NCBI GenBank assembly: GCA_017400415.1
Contig: JAFPTE010000225.1
Coordinates: 1 to 7,033, forward strand
DNA from: Oscillospiraceae bacterium
Lineage (GTDB): Bacteria; Bacillota; Clostridia; Oscillospirales; Oscillospiraceae
Direction of reading: 5' to 3'
Length of the DNA: 7,033 nucleotides
Numbering within the stretch: the stretch's first letter is position 1; each line of letters begins with the position of its first letter. Shown here one piece after another: positions 1 to 6,572 of this stretch. Below the pieces are notes generated by a model. It ran no database searches and was not told the DNA's origin. It saw nothing but the letters and a program-made list of their open reading frames with translations. Made by a program: the position numbers and the translations under genes.

Positions 1-77
1 CCAGGACTTCCGGCGACTACACCGTTACCATCTCTGTTGACAGCAGCACCGGTGCTGTTACTCCCAGCGTTAACTAA
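1..77 (+). CDS. C-terminal end of an upstream protein, possibly secreted or pilin-like (partial)
   Basis: The frame beginning at position 3 is open to a TAA at 75-77 and encodes 24 residues, ending in DYTVTISVDSSTGAVTPSVN. The alternating beta-strand pattern rich in Thr, Ser and Val, without charged clusters, resembles the C-terminus of an exported surface protein, such as a pilin-like protein or an Ig-like repeat protein. This is a guess from composition only. All four valines use GTT, and GCT, GGT, TCT and ACT also occur, whereas the downstream operon prefers GTC/GTG and GCC. Such bias is common in very highly expressed genes. A strong terminator follows at 155-188, so this gene appears to end its own transcript. 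The N-terminus lies outside the window, and the family cannot be named. Confidence 0.6.
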   Translation, partial: RTSGDYTVTISVDSSTGAVTPSVN

Positions 78-154
78 TTCAATCTGATCTTTATTGATCC
101 GGACAGAGAAGGGTTTCCGGGAAATACCGCTCACACCGGGTAAATAATGTAAGG

Positions 155-188
155 AGGCTTCGTTTCTGTCAAGGGACGAAGCCTTTTT
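155..188 (+). terminator. Intrinsic (Rho-independent) terminator of the upstream gene
   Basis: A perfect 9-bp inverted repeat, AGGCTTCGT (155-163) with ACGAAGCCT (176-184), can extend by two G-T wobbles and one C-G pair to a 12-bp stem closing a six-base loop (167-172). The 3' arm runs into five Ts (184-188). This is the textbook layout of a factor-independent terminator and lies 78 nt after the upstream stop codon. It separates the upstream gene from the sugar operon that starts at 228, unless some read-through occurs. Confidence 0.9.
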
Positions 189-213
189 CGCATTTTCTGA
201 CTTATGATATCCT

Positions 214-218
214 GGAGG
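214..218 (+). promoter_or_regulatory. Shine-Dalgarno site fixing the start of the YfhO-family gene
   Basis: GGAGG at 214-218 stands 9 nt before the ATG at 228, which is good spacing. It supports 228 over the out-of-frame ATG at 221, which is only 2 nt from the same site and opens a shadow frame. No convincing promoter could be placed between the terminator and this site. Confidence 0.75.
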
Positions 219-227
219 TTATGAGGA

Positions 228-2954
228 ATGGATCTGAAAGTGAACATAGGCCCTGCGGGGCAGAGGCAGCACCGGGTGCTCTTTCTCCTGCTGTCCTTCA
301 TAATACCCTTTCTGGTCATGACCCTGGCCCTCATAGCCCTGCACGTGACCCCCTTCGGGGACCACAGCCTGGCCATTACGGACGCCAAGTATTATCTGAA
401 CGGCCAGATGTTTTTTGCCCGGCTCCTGCGGGGGCAGGAGAACATCCTGTACTCCCTGGGGAACGGCCTGGGGGGCAACGAGTGGTCCGTCTTCGCCTGG
501 GGCGGCTTCTCCCTCGGCAGCTTCCTCTCCCTTTTCGCCACCCTGGAGACCATGCCCGCCGTTTTCACCTGGGTCTGCACGGTGAATCTGGCCCTCTCCG
601 GCCTTACCATGTATATCCTGCTGGATAACGTGAACGGCCATAAGGGCAGCAACCTTATCTTCTCCACCAGCTACGCCTTCATGGGCTTCAACGTGGTGAA
701 CGTCTATCAGATCGGCTTCGTCCTGGGGCCGGAGCTCCTGCCCCTCATAATCCTGGGCCTTGTGCTGCTCTTCCGGGGCAAATCCCCCCTGGTCTATATC
801 CTGACCCTGGCCTTCGGCGCCTTTTTTGATTTTTACTTCGCCTTCCACTTCTGCGTCATTTCCGTCATCTTCATGGCCGCATACCTCCTGGTCCACAGCA
901 GGGACCTGGCAGGGCAGAGGAGAAGGCTCTTCCTTCGGTGGCTTACTGCCTCCCTTATCGGCGGCCTGCTGGCCGCACCTATGTGGCTGCCTACCCTGAA
1001 GGCCTATACCGGCGGCGGCCGCATGAATCAGACGACTATTCTTGAATACACCTTCAATGAGAACATGCCCTTTATCCAGATGTTCTCCAAGCTCTTCTCC
1101 GGGGCTAACAGCACCGGGGAGCTGGTAAACGGCATGCCCAATATCTTCGTGGGCATCCTGTGCCTGGCCCTTGTCATCCTCTATTTCATGAATAAAAAGA
1201 TCGATATCCGGAAAAAGAGAGCTGCCGGAATCGTTCTGGCCATATATCTTCTGACCTTCTATATAACCGCCTTCACCCTCATTATGCACGGCGGCACCCA
1301 CACCAACTGGTTCCCATACCGCTATTCCTACGTGTTCTCCTTCCTGCTCATCTGCCTGGCGGCGGAGGAGTTGAGGTATATCGACGAGCTGACCCTTGAG
1401 GATACCAAGCGCTGCGGCATTGTGCTGCTTTGCGCTGCCCTCATCGTCTTCGGCACCTCCTACAGCTTCATTTCCGGCGGCATGGTGGTCCTGGACTTCG
1501 CCCTCCTGCTCCTTATGTGGCTGGGCTTCTGGTTTTATAAGACGAAGCCGGATAAGGCCCCCCTCCGGACCTTCTCCCTGCTTCTGGGCATTCTTGTCAG
1601 CATCAATATGTACGCCAACTTCATCGCCTCCACCGCCAGCGTGCAGGAATGGGAGCTGGACCTGGAGCAGTACGCCAAAAACGTAATGACCTCCGGCGCC
1701 CTGACGGAGGCCCTGAACGGGGCGGAAAAGGGCTTTTTCCGCATGGAAAAGGATGAGTCCGAGAGCGGCTCCGTAGCCGCCGACCCGCTGCTCTATAACT
1801 ATAACGGCGTCAGCAATTCCGGCCCCGCCGTCCGTGCCTTCGTGCACCAGGGGCTCTGCAAGCTGGGCGTGAACTGGTATGATATGCGGCACTGGTACTC
1901 GGAGGGCATCCCGGCCGCCACGGACAGCCTCCTGGGCCTTAAGTATATCCTCTCCCGGCGGGACCTGACCGAGGAGAAGGGCTACGAAAACCGAATCAAC
2001 TTCCAGGGCTGCAGCATTTACCAGAGCGACTGCGCCCTCCCCGCCGCCATCCTCTCCGAAGGCGCCGTTTCGGAGCTGGAGCTGGGGGATAACGTCTTTG
2101 CCAATCTGAACTCCGTCTGGAAGGCCATGACCGGCGAGAGCGGGGATATCTTCACGGAGCAGCAGGAGGTCACCTTCTCCCTGGTAAGCGATTACAGAAA
2201 TCAGACCGTCACCTCAACCGAGCTCCGGGAGAGCGTCTCCGCCGCCCAGTCAAAGACGGAGAGCGAAAGCGCCTCCGGCAGCTCTGCCGCCTCCGAGGAG
2301 GAGACCTCCTCCTATATCCTCTATACCTTTACGGCGGAGCAGGACGGCCCCGTCTACGTCTACGATACCTCCATTCCGGGCTCCCCCAACGGTCTGCCCA
2401 CCCCCGCCATAAAGCACGTGGGCACCTACAAAAAGGGCGATACGGTGGAGGGGAAATTCCCCCTGTCCGCCGGCATCGGCAGCGGAGACCTGATGCGGGG
2501 CTACTGTGCAAACATGGTCTTTGCCTATGCGGATAACGACCTGCTGGCCCGTTATGCCTCAAAGCTCAAGGAGCGGGATATCTCCTTCAACGTGGTCCAC
2601 GAAAACGACCTGACCGGCACCTTCACCGCCGGGGAAGGGCAGAGAATTCTGTTCACCCTCACCTGGGACGAGGGCTGGACCTGCTATATCGACGGGCAGC
2701 CGACCCCCATCGATAAGACCTGGGACCTGTTCATGAGCGTTTCCGTCCCCGCCGGGCAGCACACCTATGAAATGCGGTTTGTCCCGGCCTGGCTGAACTA
2801 CGGCCTGTATATCTGTGCCGCCGCCGCAGCAGGGCTGGTTGTATTTATGATAGTCTGGAGCGCAAACAAGAAAAAGCACGCCGCAGAAGAAACAGCCGAC
2901 GCCCCGGAGGCGCCGGAGGCGACTGCGGCAGAGGAAACGGAGGCTAATCCATGA
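228..2954 (+). CDS. YfhO-family polytopic membrane protein (putative GT-C glycosyltransferase)
   Basis: This 908-residue protein matches the YfhO family, whose characterised members use polyprenyl-phosphate sugars to glycosylate cell-surface polymers such as lipoteichoic acid. About a dozen hydrophobic segments lie between residues 17 and 465, followed by a large region presumed external (about 466-855), one last helix (857-878), a KKK stop-transfer and an acidic Ala/Glu/Pro tail (884-908). Family-like signatures are a first-loop Asp (D52 in ITDAKYY, a candidate GT-C catalytic residue), SLGNGLGGN (76-84), NWFPYRYSYVFSFL (360-373), LLGLKYILSR (568-577) and TLTWDEGWTCYIDGQP (810-825). A Ser/Glu-rich low-complexity stretch occupies about 667-695. 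The gene heads the operon, and its stop overlaps rfbF by 4 nt (ATGA). Family assignment is strong. The acceptor and transferred sugar are unknown; the neighbours suggest a CDP-derived deoxysugar. Confidence 0.88.
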   Translation: MDLKVNIGPAGQRQHRVLFLLLSFIIPFLVMTLALIALHVTPFGDHSLAITDAKYYLNGQMFFARLLRGQENILYSLGNGLGGNEWSVFAWGGFSLGSFLSLFATLETMPAVFTWVCTVNLALSGLTMYILLDNVNGHKGSNLIFSTSYAFMGFNVVNVYQIGFVLGPELLPLIILGLVLLFRGKSPLVYILTLAFGAFFDFYFAFHFCVISVIFMAAYLLVHSRDLAGQRRRLFLRWLTASLIGGLLAAPMWLPTLKAYTGGGRMNQTTILEYTFNENMPFIQMFSKLFSGANSTGELVNGMPNIFVGILCLALVILYFMNKKIDIRKKRAAGIVLAIYLLTFYITAFTLIMHGGTHTNWFPYRYSYVFSFLLICLAAEELRYIDELTLEDTKRCGIVLLCAALIVFGTSYSFISGGMVVLDFALLLLMWLGFWFYKTKPDKAPLRTFSLLLGILVSINMYANFIASTASVQEWELDLEQYAKNVMTSGALTEALNGAEKGFFRMEKDESESGSVAADPLLYNYNGVSNSGPAVRAFVHQGLCKLGVNWYDMRHWYSEGIPAATDSLLGLKYILSRRDLTEEKGYENRINFQGCSIYQSDCALPAAILSEGAVSELELGDNVFANLNSVWKAMTGESGDIFTEQQEVTFSLVSDYRNQTVTSTELRESVSAAQSKTESESASGSSAASEEETSSYILYTFTAEQDGPVYVYDTSIPGSPNGLPTPAIKHVGTYKKGDTVEGKFPLSAGIGSGDLMRGYCANMVFAYADNDLLARYASKLKERDISFNVVHENDLTGTFTAGEGQRILFTLTWDEGWTCYIDGQPTPIDKTWDLFMSVSVPAGQHTYEMRFVPAWLNYGLYICAAAAAGLVVFMIVWSANKKKHAAEETADAPEAPEATAAEETEANP

Positions 2955-3733
2955 AGGTAGTGCTGCTTGCCGGCGGCCTCGGCTCCCGGCTTACGGAGGA
3001 GTCCCAGTACCGGCCCAAGCCCATGGTGGAGCTGGGCGGCATGCCCATCCTCTGGCATATTATGAAGGAATACAGCTATTACGGCTTTGACGACTTTATC
3101 ATCTGCGCCGGCTACAAGCAGCACATGATAAAGGAATGGTTTGCAAATTACTTCCTGCGCCGCTCCGACGTGCGCTTCGATTTCCGCAGCGGCAGGGAGG
3201 AAGTGGAGGTCCTGAGCCAGAACTGCGAAAAATGGCGGGTTGCCGTCATCGATACGGGCCTCAACACCATGACCGGCGGCCGCATCCGCCGCATCCGGGA
3301 TTATATCGGCCACGAGACCTTTATGATGACCTACGGCGACGGCGTTTGCGACGTGGATATCCGGGAGCTTCTGGCGTTCCACCGGTCCCACGGCAAAATC
3401 GCCACCCTCACCGCCGTCCTCCAGGAGCAGCAGAAGGGCGTTCTGGATATTGCGGAGAACAACTCTGTCCGCTCCTTCCGGGAGAAAAAGGACGTGGACA
3501 GCTCGCCCATCAACGCCGGGTACATGGTCCTGGAGCCCCGGATTTTCGATTATCTCACCGGTGACGACTGCGTTTTTGAGCAGGAGCCTCTCCAGCGGCT
3601 GGCAGAGGACGGCCAGCTGAAGTCATACAAGCACAAGGGCTTCTGGCAGTGCATGGACAATATCCGGGAGAAGGAAATACTGGAAAAGATGATCGCAGGC
3701 GGAAAAGCCCCCTGGATGAAATGGGATGATTGA
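2951..3733 (+). CDS. rfbF: Glucose-1-phosphate cytidylyltransferase
   Basis: This 260-residue cytoplasmic nucleotidyltransferase makes CDP-glucose and pyrophosphate from CTP and glucose 1-phosphate, the entry step to CDP-linked deoxysugars. The N-terminal signature LAGGLGSRLTEESQYRPKPM (residues 6-25) is the nucleotide-binding loop typical of this family, more specific than the general GTP/UDP-sugar form. Also visible are DTGLNTMTGGRIRR (101-114), YGDGVCDVD (128-136) with D130 as the likely metal ligand, NAGYMVLEP near residue 190, and the C-terminal GFWQCMD block ending in APWMKWDD. The length matches the usual of about 257. GGAGG at 2939-2943, 7 nt upstream, supports the start, which overlaps the YfhO-family stop by 4 nt and suggests translational coupling. 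It supplies the substrate for RfbG encoded downstream. No key residue appears missing. Confidence 0.96.
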   Translation: MKVVLLAGGLGSRLTEESQYRPKPMVELGGMPILWHIMKEYSYYGFDDFIICAGYKQHMIKEWFANYFLRRSDVRFDFRSGREEVEVLSQNCEKWRVAVIDTGLNTMTGGRIRRIRDYIGHETFMMTYGDGVCDVDIRELLAFHRSHGKIATLTAVLQEQQKGVLDIAENNSVRSFREKKDVDSSPINAGYMVLEPRIFDYLTGDDCVFEQEPLQRLAEDGQLKSYKHKGFWQCMDNIREKEILEKMIAGGKAPWMKWDD

Positions 3734-3735
3734 TA

Positions 3736-5070
3736 ATGTGGGCTGACGAAAAAGAAGCACGGCAGGAAATAAAAAGCCTCGTTGCGGAGTATTACAGACA
3801 GTTTAAAAGCGAAAAGCCGGCCTTCAGGCCCGGGGACAGAATCAATTACGGCGGCAGGGCCTTCGATGAGAAGGAGATGCTGGCTCTGACCGATGCGGCC
3901 CTGGACTTCTGGCTCACCACAGGCCGGTTCTCCCTGGAGTTTGAAAGGGAGTTCTGCGCTCTTATGGGCGTGCGCTTTGCCCATATCGTCAACAGCGGCT
4001 CCTCCGCCAATCTGCTGGCCTTCACGGCCCTGACGGCTCCGGAGCTGGGAGAAAGAAGAATCAAGCGTGGAGACGAGGTGATCACCGTTGCCTGCGCCTT
4101 CCCCACTACCGTTGCGCCGATTATTCAATACGGCGCCGTCCCTGTTTTTGTTGACGTCACCTTGCCCCAGTATAATATTGACGTGAACAGGCTGGAGGCG
4201 GCCCTTTCGGAGAAGACAAAGGCCGTCATGATAGCCCACACCCTGGGCAATCCCTTCGACCTGCGGGCGGTCAGGGAGTTCTGCACGAGGCAAGGCCTGT
4301 GGCTCGTGGAGGATAACTGCGACGCCCTGGGCAGCACCTATACCATCGACGGCGAGACAAGGCTCACCGGCGCCTGGGGAGATATCGGCACCAGCAGCTT
4401 CTATCCGCCCCATCATCTGACCATGGGCGAGGGCGGCTGCGTTTATACGAATGACCCCCTGCTGTCAAGGCTGCTCCTCAGCTACCGTGACTGGGGCAGG
4501 GACTGCATCTGCGTCTCCGGCCAGGATAACCGCTGCGGACATCGGTATGACGGGCAGTTCGGCCAGCTTCCCCGGGGCTATGACCATAAGTATGTGTACA
4601 GCCATCTGGGCTATAATCTGAAGGCCACGGACCTTCAGGCATCCATCGGCTGCGAGCAGCTGAAAAAGCTGCCTGCCTTCACCGAGGCACGCCGCCGCAA
4701 CTGGCAGCGGCTCCGTGACCGGCTCCGCTCTGCGGAGGACAGGCTTATCCTTCCGGAGGCCGCTGAAAACAGCCGGCCCTCCTGGTTCGGCTTCCTCATA
4801 AGCGTCAGGCCGGGCAGCGGCGTCACAAGAGACGAAATCACAAGATACCTGGAGGAGCGCAATATCCAGACCCGGCTCCTCTTCTCCGGCAATCTTATCC
4901 GCCACCCGGCCTTTGATGAGATACGGGGGACGGATGCTTATCGGGTTGTGGGCGGCCTGGAGACTACCGATTTCATTATGAATAATTCCTTCTGGGTGGG
5001 CGTATACCCGGGCATGACGGATGAGAAGCTTGACTATATGGCCCAGTGCATCATTGAGGCAGTGAAATGA
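3736..5070 (+). CDS. rfbH: CDP-4-dehydro-6-deoxyglucose 3-dehydrase (E1), PLP and [2Fe-2S] enzyme
   Basis: RfbH/E1 (AscC, DdhC) is a DegT-type PLP enzyme that, with an NAD(P)H-dependent iron-sulfur reductase (E3), removes the C-3 hydroxyl of CDP-4-keto-6-deoxyglucose. Counted from ATG 3736 (444 aa), the phosphate-binding GSSAN is at 88-92 and the pyridine-contacting Asp is D193. The usual Schiff-base Lys is replaced by His in FYPPHHLTMGEGG (H226), the hallmark separating this dehydrase from sugar aminotransferases. Candidate cluster ligands are C195, C257, C259 and C267; the last three fit C-x-C-x7-C. C195 to C257 spans 61 residues, against 57 as I recall for the Yersinia enzyme, a small loop insertion. 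A TTG at 3730 is an alternative start, but GGGATG at 3723-3728 suits ATG 3736 better. Two bases separate it from rfbF; it overlaps rfbG by 4 nt. No E3 gene is in the window. Confidence 0.95.
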   Translation: MWADEKEARQEIKSLVAEYYRQFKSEKPAFRPGDRINYGGRAFDEKEMLALTDAALDFWLTTGRFSLEFEREFCALMGVRFAHIVNSGSSANLLAFTALTAPELGERRIKRGDEVITVACAFPTTVAPIIQYGAVPVFVDVTLPQYNIDVNRLEAALSEKTKAVMIAHTLGNPFDLRAVREFCTRQGLWLVEDNCDALGSTYTIDGETRLTGAWGDIGTSSFYPPHHLTMGEGGCVYTNDPLLSRLLLSYRDWGRDCICVSGQDNRCGHRYDGQFGQLPRGYDHKYVYSHLGYNLKATDLQASIGCEQLKKLPAFTEARRRNWQRLRDRLRSAEDRLILPEAAENSRPSWFGFLISVRPGSGVTRDEITRYLEERNIQTRLLFSGNLIRHPAFDEIRGTDAYRVVGGLETTDFIMNNSFWVGVYPGMTDEKLDYMAQCIIEAVK

Positions 5071-6107
5071 CGGATTTTTATCGAGGGAAAAGGGTCCTGG
5101 TGACCGGACATACGGGCTTTAAGGGAACCTGGCTGACAAGGATTCTCGTGAACGCCGGGGCGCAGGTCTGCGGCTACTCCCGCTGCAGCGAGAAGGACCC
5201 CAGCCTGTTTGCGCTTTCCGGCGTGGAGAAGGAGATAGTCCACATCAAGGGCGATGTGCGGGATTATCAGCATCTGCAGGAGGTTTTCTGCGATTTCCGT
5301 CCGGAAATCGTTTTCCACCTGGCAGCCCAGCCTATCGTCAGGGAGAGCTATGCCCAGCCCCTGGAAACCTACGGGACAAACGTCATGGGCACGGCGAATG
5401 TGCTCGAGTGCATCCGGCACACCCCGAGCGTTGAAAGCACCGTCATAATTACCACGGACAAAGTGTACCGCAATAACGAGTGGCCCTGGGGCTACCGTGA
5501 GAATGATATTCTGGACGGCTTTGACCCCTACAGCAACTCCAAATCCTGTGCGGAGCTGGTAACGGCTGCCTATAAGCGAAGCTTTCCCGGCTTGCCGCCT
5601 ATCTCCACCGCCCGGGCGGGAAACGTCATCGGCGGCGGAGACTTTGCAAAGGATCGCATAATACCCGACTGCGTGCGGGCTGTGTCGAAGGGTGAGCCGA
5701 TTCTCGTGCGCAATCCCAATTCCGTCCGGCCCTTTCAGCACGTTCTGGAGCCGTTGTCTGCCTATCTTCTCATTGCAGAAAAGCAGGCGGAGACTCCGTC
5801 CCTGGCCGGCAGCTACAATATCGGCCCGGAGGACAGGGACTGCGTCACCACCGGCAGGCTGGTAACGCTCTTCTGCGAAAAGTGGGGAGCGGGCGCCCAA
5901 TGGATCGACAAAAGCGAGCCCGGCGCTCCTCATGAGGCCGGTTTCCTTAAGCTGGACTGCAGCCTGGTGAAGAAGACATTCGCCTGGCAGCCCAGGTGGA
6001 CCGTGGAGCAGGCCGTGGAGGAGACGGTGAGATTTGAAAAGCTGCGCCTCCACGGCGTAGATACAGCCGGTGAGATGGCAGCAGAAATCAGGGAGTTTTT
6101 GGCGTAA
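5067..6107 (+). CDS. rfbG: CDP-glucose 4,6-dehydratase
   Basis: This 346-residue extended short-chain dehydrogenase/reductase converts CDP-glucose to CDP-4-keto-6-deoxyglucose using bound NAD+. The Rossmann start VLVTGHTGFKGTWL (10-23) is characteristic of this subfamily. HLAAQPIVRESY (84-95) follows. The active site shows T130-D131-K132 in TTDKVY, with Lys where dTDP-glucose dehydratases have Glu, and Y155-x3-K159 in DPYSNSK. RAGNVIGGGDFAKDRIIPD (183-201) and the RPFQHVLEP segment (221-229) are also family features. Length is close to the usual of about 355. It starts in an ATGA overlap with rfbH, with GAGG at 5056-5059 spaced 7 nt. Its product is the RfbH substrate, although the gene order is rfbF-rfbH-rfbG rather than pathway order. 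No damage is seen. Confidence 0.96.
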   Translation: MTDFYRGKRVLVTGHTGFKGTWLTRILVNAGAQVCGYSRCSEKDPSLFALSGVEKEIVHIKGDVRDYQHLQEVFCDFRPEIVFHLAAQPIVRESYAQPLETYGTNVMGTANVLECIRHTPSVESTVIITTDKVYRNNEWPWGYRENDILDGFDPYSNSKSCAELVTAAYKRSFPGLPPISTARAGNVIGGGDFAKDRIIPDCVRAVSKGEPILVRNPNSVRPFQHVLEPLSAYLLIAEKQAETPSLAGSYNIGPEDRDCVTTGRLVTLFCEKWGAGAQWIDKSEPGAPHEAGFLKLDCSLVKKTFAWQPRWTVEQAVEETVRFEKLRLHGVDTAGEMAAEIREFLA

Positions 6108-6556
6108 TGAAACGGCTGCTCGATACTCTCTTCCAGAAGCTTGGAGCCGAAACAGCGGAGGAAAGAAAGAGTCTTATCATCCAGTTCATCAAATTCGGAC
6201 TGGTTGGACTCTCCAATACACTGGTCTCATGGGCTGTCTATTATCTCTTCCTCTGGATAAACGAAGACCTTTATATGGTCGGCACCGTTCTGGGAACAAT
6301 TCTCAGCATTGCCAATGCTTTTTTCTGGAACGACAGATTTGTGTTCAAGGGCGGGGAACAGGATTGGAAAAGCCGGCTTATGCGCCTGGGCAAGACCTAT
6401 GTGAGCTACGGCGGCACCTCGCTTCTCAGCATTGCCCTCTTATGGGCAGAGGTGAATCTGCTGGGAGTAAGCAAAGAAATAGCACCCATCGTTAACCTGA
6501 TTATCACAATTCCGCTCAATTTCGTTATCAATAAGCTTTGGACATTCAGAAAATAA
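6107..6556 (+). CDS. GtrA/GtcA-family membrane protein, putative polyprenyl-phosphate-sugar flippase
   Basis: This 149-residue protein has four predicted membrane helices, at about residues 25-48, 56-76, 93-115 and 123-141, matching the GtrA-like family in size and topology. Family-like features are FIKFGLVGLSNTLVSW at the first helix, NAFFWNDRFVFK after the second and the C-terminal NKLWTFRK. Members include GtrA of phage O-antigen modification and Listeria GtcA, which act with a polyprenyl-phosphate glycosyltransferase and a membrane transferase and are thought to flip the lipid-linked sugar outward. A GT-C YfhO-type protein in the same operon fits that scheme. The ATG overlaps the rfbG stop by one base (TAATG), with GGGAG at 6091-6095. 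Base composition is clearly lower in GC than the preceding genes: a hand count of 6121-6300 gives 83 of 180, against 39 of 60 at 541-600. Confidence 0.92.
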   Translation: MKRLLDTLFQKLGAETAEERKSLIIQFIKFGLVGLSNTLVSWAVYYLFLWINEDLYMVGTVLGTILSIANAFFWNDRFVFKGGEQDWKSRLMRLGKTYVSYGGTSLLSIALLWAEVNLLGVSKEIAPIVNLIITIPLNFVINKLWTFRK

Positions 6557-6572
6557 CCGGGAGGGCGATACC

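Larger units (their letters stand above)
78..227. other. Intergenic region before the sugar operon
   Basis: These 150 bases carry the terminator at 155-188 and the ribosome site at 214-218. A smaller 5-bp inverted repeat, CCGGA (99-103) with TCCGG (116-120), has a 12-base loop and no T-run; its meaning is unclear. No sigma-70 type -35/-10 pair with good spacing is evident. The operon may use a weak or alternative promoter here, or read-through from upstream. Confidence 0.5.

Noticed and set aside
151..157. AAGGAGG as a ribosome-binding site for a small gene
   Set aside because: No ATG, GTG or TTG lies at suitable spacing downstream, and the sequence forms part of the 5' arm of the terminator.
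203..208. TATGAT as a possible -10 box for the operon
   Set aside because: No acceptable -35 element is found 16-18 nt upstream, and the implied start of transcription would fall within the ribosome site at 214-218.
219..1892. A 557-codon open frame on the minus strand opposite the YfhO-family gene
   Set aside because: Its product is a low-complexity mix of Gly, Gln, Glu and His with no family features, and the plus-strand gene across it has clear membrane and family signatures. It is a by-product of GC-rich codon use.
3730..3732. TTG at 3730 as the start of rfbH
   Set aside because: It would give a 4-nt overlap like its neighbours, but the purine-rich GGGATG at 3723-3728 is too close to it and is well spaced for the ATG at 3736. 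The N-terminal difference is two residues.
2798..4416. Long minus-strand frames opposite rfbF and rfbH
   Set aside because: They lie antisense to genes with clear catalytic motifs and encode no recognisable domain.
5034..6053. A 339-codon minus-strand frame opposite rfbG
   Set aside because: It is antisense to an intact dehydratase with all catalytic residues and has no family features, so it is a shadow.
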